From the NCBI GenBank assembly GCA_946478755.1, contig CAMLDJ010000182.1, forward strand, positions 1-10,541: 10,541 nucleotides of DNA, written 5' to 3'. Below are positions 7,882 through 10,541 of this stretch, in pieces. Under the pieces are notes generated by a model, which was not told the DNA's origin, ran no database searches, and worked only from the letters and a program-made list of their open reading frames with translations. Each line of letters starts with the position of its first letter. Position 1 is the stretch's first letter. The translations under genes were made by a program, and so were the position numbers. This DNA comes from an uncultured Pedobacter sp. Lineage in GTDB: Bacteria > Bacteroidota > Bacteroidia > Sphingobacteriales > Sphingobacteriaceae.

Positions 7882-8051
7882 AAGCAAAGACCAGCACTAA
7901 GCGTTATACTTGCTAGTCACCTAAGGCCTGCCTCATAGGCAGCTGCAACCTACCTGATAAGTGTTTTACACCCTCCACGTACCTGGCAGGCACCTATGAG
8001 CCACCAGTTTGGGACCTGTTTGTCCTAAGCCCGAGTACTGTATTTTGCCTT
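7882..8051 (-). ncRNA. Candidate structured RNA with 6S-RNA-like architecture
   Basis: About 170 nt fold into one long interrupted hairpin. Closing stem (minus-strand RNA): 8051-8049 with 7882-7884, 8047-8044 with 7885-7888, and 8040-8034 with 7892-7898. A large central internal loop follows (about 8033-8017 facing 7899-7914), then a short stem (8015-8011 with 7916-7921, one bulge). The apical arm is long: 8000-7991 with 7932-7941, 7989-7986 with 7943-7946, 7981-7979 with 7951-7953, 7977-7975 with 7955-7957, and 7973-7968 with 7959-7964 around an AAA loop. Pairs such as 7992/7940, 7991/7941, 8037/7895, 7975/7957, 7973/7959 and 7972/7960 are G-U on the minus strand but A/C mismatches on the plus strand, which favours minus-strand transcription. 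Closing stem, central bubble and apical arm, with this length, is the 6S RNA plan; 6S RNA binds housekeeping RNA polymerase. No clear TAnnTTTG promoter or terminator flanks it, so the ends are approximate. The 6S identity is inference. Confidence 0.45.
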
Positions 8052-8235
8052 GTTTTACCCTACTATACCTACATAGGGTGTCCGATACTGAAAAGCATAA
8101 ACGGATAAGACACTTTTTAGTGCATTATTAGGATAAAACGCATGTTATAGGCACTGGCAACTGATCATTTAAACCGGCGCAGCTGTTAGATCTGTCAATT
8201 GCCTGGAAATAAATTAAAAATATTTTGGCCACCCC

Positions 8236-8266
8236 TTGACGATTACAAATATTTTATTGATATTTG
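8236..8266 (+). promoter_or_regulatory. Promoter of the rpmB-rpmG-DUF4295 operon
   Basis: TTGAC starts at 8236. TTG (8236-8238) is followed by 20 bases and GATATTTG (8259-8266), one mismatch from TAnnTTTG. The start would be near 8272, with an AT-rich leader of about 45 nt before the rpmB ATG at 8317. Position, spacing and motif agree well with a Bacteroidota housekeeping promoter. Confidence 0.62.
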
Positions 8267-8316
8267 CACACTCTTAAAAAAATTAAGAAAGTATATTAAA
8301 CACTATAAATAAAGGC

Positions 8317-8550
8317 ATGTCTAGAGTTTGTGATTTAACCGGAAAAATGGCAATGACAGGTTTTAATGTTTCTCACTCGAACGTTAAAACTAAGCGTAAG
8401 TTTTATCCCAACTTACAACTTCAGAAATTTTATATTCCTGAAGAAGATCGTTGGATAACACTGAAAGTATCTACTTCAGCGATCAAAACGATCAACAAAA
8501 TTGGTATTACTGAAGCGATCGCCCGTTTCGTAAAAAAAGGATATTTGTAA
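8317..8550 (+). CDS. rpmB: 50S ribosomal protein L28 (bL28)
   Basis: A 77-residue basic protein of the large ribosomal subunit. It begins with [20 protein letters not shown] and continues with [19 protein letters not shown], the L28 signature (TGK, GxNVSHSxxxTKRxFxPNL), and ends in a basic [14 protein letters not shown] helix. Only one cysteine (Cys5) is present, so the CxxC zinc site of some L28 forms is absent and this is a zinc-free form. Length is normal for Bacteroidota L28. It is the first gene of the operon with rpmG and the DUF4295 gene, with a promoter at 8236-8266. Start and stop are unambiguous. Confidence 0.97.
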   Translation: MSRVCDLTGKMAMTGFNVSHSNVKTKRKFYPNLQLQKFYIPEEDRWITLKVSTSAIKTINKIGITEAIARFVKKGYL

Positions 8551-8558
8551 ATAACATT

Positions 8559-8576
8559 GGTTGATGTGAATCAACC
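8559..8576 (+). promoter_or_regulatory. Small hairpin with GUGA tetraloop between rpmB and rpmG
   Basis: GGTTGAT (8559-8565) pairs perfectly with ATCAACC (8570-8576) around a GTGA loop, a GNRA-type tetraloop. It lies 9 bases after the rpmB stop and 15 bases before the rpmG start. No T-run follows, so it is not an intrinsic terminator. It could set mRNA processing or the relative yield of the two ribosomal proteins. The fold is seen in sequence; the role is inference. Confidence 0.45.
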
Positions 8577-8591
8577 TTAATAGTATATAAA

Positions 8592-8774
8592 ATGGCAAAA
8601 AAAGGTAACAGAGTACAAGTTATTCTAGAGTGTACAGAGCATAAAACTAGCGGCATGCCTGGTATGTCTAGATATATCTCTACTAAAAACCGTAAGAACA
8701 CTACTGAGCGTTTAGAATTGAAAAAATTCAACCCGGTATTGAGAAAAGTAACGGTTCACAAAGAAATTAAGTAA
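8592..8774 (+). CDS. rpmG: 50S ribosomal protein L33 (bL33)
   Basis: A 60-residue basic large-subunit protein starting [17 protein letters not shown], with [21 protein letters not shown] in the middle and VTVHKEIK at the end, all diagnostic for L33. The zinc-binding form has two CxxC pairs. Here only Cys14 remains and the second pair is replaced within FNPVLRK, so this is a zinc-independent form, matching the zinc-free L28 next to it. It lies 41 bases after rpmB and 37 bases before the DUF4295 gene, in one operon. Confidence 0.97.
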   Translation: MAKKGNRVQVILECTEHKTSGMPGMSRYISTKNRKNTTERLELKKFNPVLRKVTVHKEIK

Positions 8775-8811
8775 TATCATTTAGTATTTCAAAAATACAA
8801 TCCATTAAATC

Positions 8812-8970
8812 ATGGCAAAGAAGTCGATTGCAACCCTAAAAACGGGTAAAGGAAAAGAATATTCGAAAGTTATTACAATGACTAAATCACCTAAAGGTGC
8901 TTATTCTTTCAAAGAAGTTATTGTTCACAACGATCATGTTCAGGATGCTATTACTGCATCTAAAAAATAA
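8812..8970 (+). CDS. DUF4295 family protein, probable Bacteroidota ribosome-associated protein
   Basis: A 52-residue basic protein read directly from the sequence: MAKKSIATLKTGKGKEY at the start, VITMTKSPKGAYSFKEVIVH in the middle and ITASKK at the end. It matches DUF4295, a short family typical of Bacteroidota that is found directly downstream of rpmG. Its size, its lysine content and its place in an L28-L33 operon argue for a ribosomal role. I recall that a Bacteroidota-specific large-subunit protein named bL38 was described from a Flavobacterium ribosome structure and may be this family, but I cannot confirm that from sequence. The gene is followed by an intrinsic terminator at 8991-9024. 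Confidence 0.88.
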   Translation: MAKKSIATLKTGKGKEYSKVITMTKSPKGAYSFKEVIVHNDHVQDAITASKK

Positions 8971-8990
8971 TTTTAATATTTTATAATATT

Positions 8991-9024
8991 AAAGCCGTCC
9001 CTTTTTACCGGGAGGGCTTTTTTT
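8991..9024 (+). terminator. Intrinsic terminator after the DUF4295 gene
   Basis: AAAGCCGTCCC (8991-9001) pairs with GGGAGGGCTTT (9010-9020) around an 8-base loop, with one mismatch. The stem ends in a run of seven T (9018-9024). It starts 20 bases after the DUF4295 stop and ends only 18 bases before the ftsY ATG, so ftsY must rely on read-through or on a start very close to its coding region. Confidence 0.85.
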
Positions 9025-9042
9025 GTTTTGTTATACATTCGC

Positions 9043-10005
9043 ATGGGTTTATTCGATTTTTTCAAGAAAAAAGAAACCGCGCCTGAAGCGCAAGAGGCGC
9101 TCGACAAAGGATTAGAGAAAACTAAGGAAGGCTTTTTTAGTAAGATCACTAAAGCCGTTGCCGGCAAATCTACCATAGATGACGATGTACTGGATAACCT
9201 GGAGGAAGTATTGGTTACTTCTGATGTAGGTGTAAGTACGACTTTAAAAATCATTGAGCGTATTCAACAACGTGTAAGCAAAGACAAATATTTATCTACC
9301 ACAGAACTGAACCATTTACTTCGTGATGAGATTCAATTGCTGCTGGCTGAAAACAACAGTAACGACTTCCGGCAGTTCGAATATGGACAGCACAAACCTT
9401 ATGTAATTATGGTAGTAGGCGTCAATGGTGTGGGTAAAACTACGACGATTGGCAAATTGGCACATAAACTGAAAGCCGAAAACCTTAAAGTTGTGTTAGG
9501 TGCTGCCGATACTTTCAGGGCCGCTGCTGTAGAGCAGATTAAACTCTGGGGCGAACGTGTTGGCGTACGTGTAGTTGCGCAGGCCATGGGTTCAGATCCC
9601 GCCTCGGTAGCTTATGATACCCTGCAATCGGCTGTGGCTAATGGCGAAGATGTGGTAATTATTGATACCGCAGGACGCCTGCACAATAAGGTGGGCCTCA
9701 TGAACGAGTTGGGCAAGATAAAGAATGTGATGGAAAAAGTAATCCCGTCCGCCCCACACGAAATATTACTGGTATTGGATGGCTCCACGGGACAAAATGC
9801 CTTTGAACAATGTAAACAGTTTACGGAGGCTACAGATGTAAATGCACTGGCCATTACTAAACTGGACGGTACGGCAAAAGGTGGCGTGGTGATCGGCATC
9901 TCCGATCAATTTAAAATTCCCGTGAAATACATAGGCGTGGGCGAAAGCATGAACGACCTGCAATTATTTGATAAAAAAACATTTGTCGACAGTCTGTTTA
10001 ACTAA
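9043..10005 (+). CDS. ftsY: Signal recognition particle receptor FtsY
   Basis: A 320-residue SRP GTPase that docks ribosome-SRP complexes at the inner membrane for co-translational insertion. It has a short N-terminal segment (MGLFDFFKKK) without the long acidic A domain of enterobacteria, then a helical N domain (about 20-105) and the G domain: P-loop GVNGVGKT at 126-133, DTFRAAA at 156-162, DTAGR at 209-213, and TKLDGTAKGG at 272-281. The last helix ends FVDSLFN. The length fits compact FtsY proteins. I chose the ATG at 9043. An in-frame TTG at 9028 would add five residues (LYIR) and sits next to the terminator T-run. rimO follows after 40 bases, and the two are probably co-transcribed. Confidence 0.97.
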   Translation: MGLFDFFKKKETAPEAQEALDKGLEKTKEGFFSKITKAVAGKSTIDDDVLDNLEEVLVTSDVGVSTTLKIIERIQQRVSKDKYLSTTELNHLLRDEIQLLLAENNSNDFRQFEYGQHKPYVIMVVGVNGVGKTTTIGKLAHKLKAENLKVVLGAADTFRAAAVEQIKLWGERVGVRVVAQAMGSDPASVAYDTLQSAVANGEDVVIIDTAGRLHNKVGLMNELGKIKNVMEKVIPSAPHEILLVLDGSTGQNAFEQCKQFTEATDVNALAITKLDGTAKGGVVIGISDQFKIPVKYIGVGESMNDLQLFDKKTFVDSLFN

Positions 10006-10045
10006 CAGCCTGCAACAATAAATTATAGCATACCCAATAATAAAG

Positions 10046-10541
10046 ATGAATACAAAAACCGCTTCCAAAATAATCCCTGTTAAAAAACCTAAAATCAATG
10101 TCATCACTTTGGGCTGTTCCAAGAACACCTACGATTCTGAAGTTTTAATGGGACAACTGCGCGGCAACAGTATGGATGTAGTTCATGAAGCCAATAAAAT
10201 GGGTAAAGAGGATATCGTGGTGATCAACACCTGCGGCTTTATTGACAATGCCAAGCAAGAATCTATTGATACCATCCTGCAATACAGTCAACTAAAAGAG
10301 GAAGGAAAGGTAGGAAAAGTGATTGTAACCGGATGCTTATCTGAACGCTACAAGCCTGAGCTTGAATCTGAGATTACCAATGTAGACGCTTACTTTGGCA
10401 CAAACGACCTGAATAATTTATTACACTCAATGGGTGCGAATTATAAGCACGAACTGATCGGTGAGCGGCTACTAACCACTCCTTCGCATTTTGCATATTT
10501 TAAAATTGCTGAAGGCTGTAACCGTCCCTGCTCTTTCTGCG
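10046..10541 (+). CDS. rimO: Ribosomal protein S12 methylthiotransferase RimO, N-terminal part (runs off the right edge)
   Basis: The first 165 codons of a radical-SAM enzyme that adds a methylthio group to an aspartate of ribosomal protein S12. The N-terminal UPF0004 domain has its three cluster cysteines: TLGCSKNTYDSE (Cys24), NTCGFIDNAKQES (Cys63) and VTGCLSERY (Cys97). The radical-SAM motif begins at the edge, AEGCNRPCSFC with Cys158, Cys162 and Cys165 (CxxxCxxC). The KNTYDSE and CGFI...A..ES signatures favour RimO over the tRNA-modifying relatives MiaB and MtaB. The ATG is preceded by AATAATAAAG, with no strong Shine-Dalgarno site. The TIM barrel remainder and the TRAM domain are outside the window. 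It follows ftsY by 40 bases. Confidence 0.95.
   Translation, partial: MNTKTASKIIPVKKPKINVITLGCSKNTYDSEVLMGQLRGNSMDVVHEANKMGKEDIVVINTCGFIDNAKQESIDTILQYSQLKEEGKVGKVIVTGCLSERYKPELESEITNVDAYFGTNDLNNLLHSMGANYKHELIGERLLTTPSHFAYFKIAEGCNRPCSFC

Larger units (their letters stand above)
7663..8316. other. 654-base intergenic region between fecR and rpmB
   Basis: No open frame here is credible as a protein. From left to right it holds the fecR promoter (7704-7733), an AT-rich stretch (about 7770-7880) with nothing recognisable, the GC-richer folded block described separately (7882-8051), small inverted repeats at 8057-8079 (ACCCTA/TAGGGT) and 8111-8122 (CACT/AGTG), a featureless stretch (about 8123-8230), and the rpmB promoter (8236-8266). 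No tRNA, rRNA or transposon end was seen. Confidence 0.7.

Noticed and set aside
7928..8007. Two local hairpins on the plus strand (CTGCC/GGCAG at 7928-7942 and CTGG..GGC/GCC..CCAG at 7983-8007) whose loops are complementary, suggesting a kissing-loop element.
   Set aside because: The loop complementarity (7932-7939 with 7993-8000) is better explained as the core of one long hairpin on the minus strand, where neighbouring mismatches become G-U pairs.
8004..8030. CAGGTCC on the minus strand, reminiscent of the SRP (4.5S) RNA apical motif.
   Set aside because: The following GGAAGGAAGCAGC part of the SRP motif is absent and the surrounding fold does not form the SRP helix 8 loops.
8078..8118. 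GTGTC/GACAC stem followed by TTTTT on the plus strand, looking like an intrinsic terminator.
   Set aside because: The stem is only 5 bp with a 26-base loop, and no plus-strand gene lies upstream.
8507..8731. Minus-strand frame of 74 codons across rpmB and rpmG.
   Set aside because: It is antisense to two certain ribosomal protein genes and shows no recognisable domain.
9028..9042. TTG at 9028 as an upstream start for ftsY.
   Set aside because: It abuts the terminator T-run, adds only LYIR before the typical MGLFDFF start, and the ATG at 9043 is better.
9399..9963. Several antisense open frames within ftsY.
   Set aside because: They are shadows of the strongly conserved ftsY coding frame and have no family features.
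1..10541. CRISPR array, tRNA, rRNA, insertion sequence or prophage signals.
   Set aside because: No regularly spaced repeats, transposase or integrase motifs, tRNA-like folds with CCA ends, or target-site duplications were found on either strand.

Overview
This window looks like a chromosomal segment of a Bacteroidota bacterium, most likely Sphingobacteriaceae (Pedobacter-like). Four things point there: a FecR/SusC/SusD operon, a DUF4295 gene directly after rpmG, Bacteroidota-type promoters (TTG, about 19 bases, TAnnTTTG), and the absence of Shine-Dalgarno sites before most starts. Taxonomy is inferred from gene content only.

Layout. (1) 1-478, minus: the first 159 codons of acetyl-CoA synthetase (acs), with a good promoter at 506-534. 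(2) 803-1632, plus: a two-gene cassette of a MauE/DoxX-like redox membrane protein with a CNCGG motif and a small exported DUF6520-like protein with two cysteines. (3) 1674-7662, minus: a three-gene outer-membrane uptake operon, FecR-like regulator then SusC-like TonB-dependent transporter then SusD-like lipoprotein. Both junctions are TAATG stop/start overlaps, and the promoter is at 7704-7733. A perfect 21-bp inverted repeat separates the operon from the convergent cassette and includes bases of both stop codons. (4) 7663-8316: 654 bases without protein genes. It holds the fecR promoter, a strong candidate for a structured RNA of about 170 nt on the minus strand with 6S-RNA-like architecture, and the promoter of the next operon. 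(5) 8317-10541, plus: rpmB (L28), rpmG (L33), a 52-residue DUF4295 gene, an intrinsic terminator, ftsY, and the 5' part of rimO. This is a housekeeping translation and protein-targeting cluster.

The most unusual items are the FecR-like protein and the RNA candidate. The FecR-like protein has a CBS-like motif where the cytoplasmic anti-sigma region normally sits, and no sigma-factor gene lies beside it. Its SusC partner keeps the STN signalling domain but lacks the usual carboxypeptidase-regulatory-like domain. In the RNA candidate, at least six A/C mismatches in the plus-strand fold become G-U pairs when read on the minus strand, which supports both the fold and the strand.

How the genes may work together: the SusC/SusD pair should import an unknown ligand and report its presence through STN to the periplasmic part of the FecR-like protein. 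What the CBS-like cytoplasmic end does with that signal is unknown.
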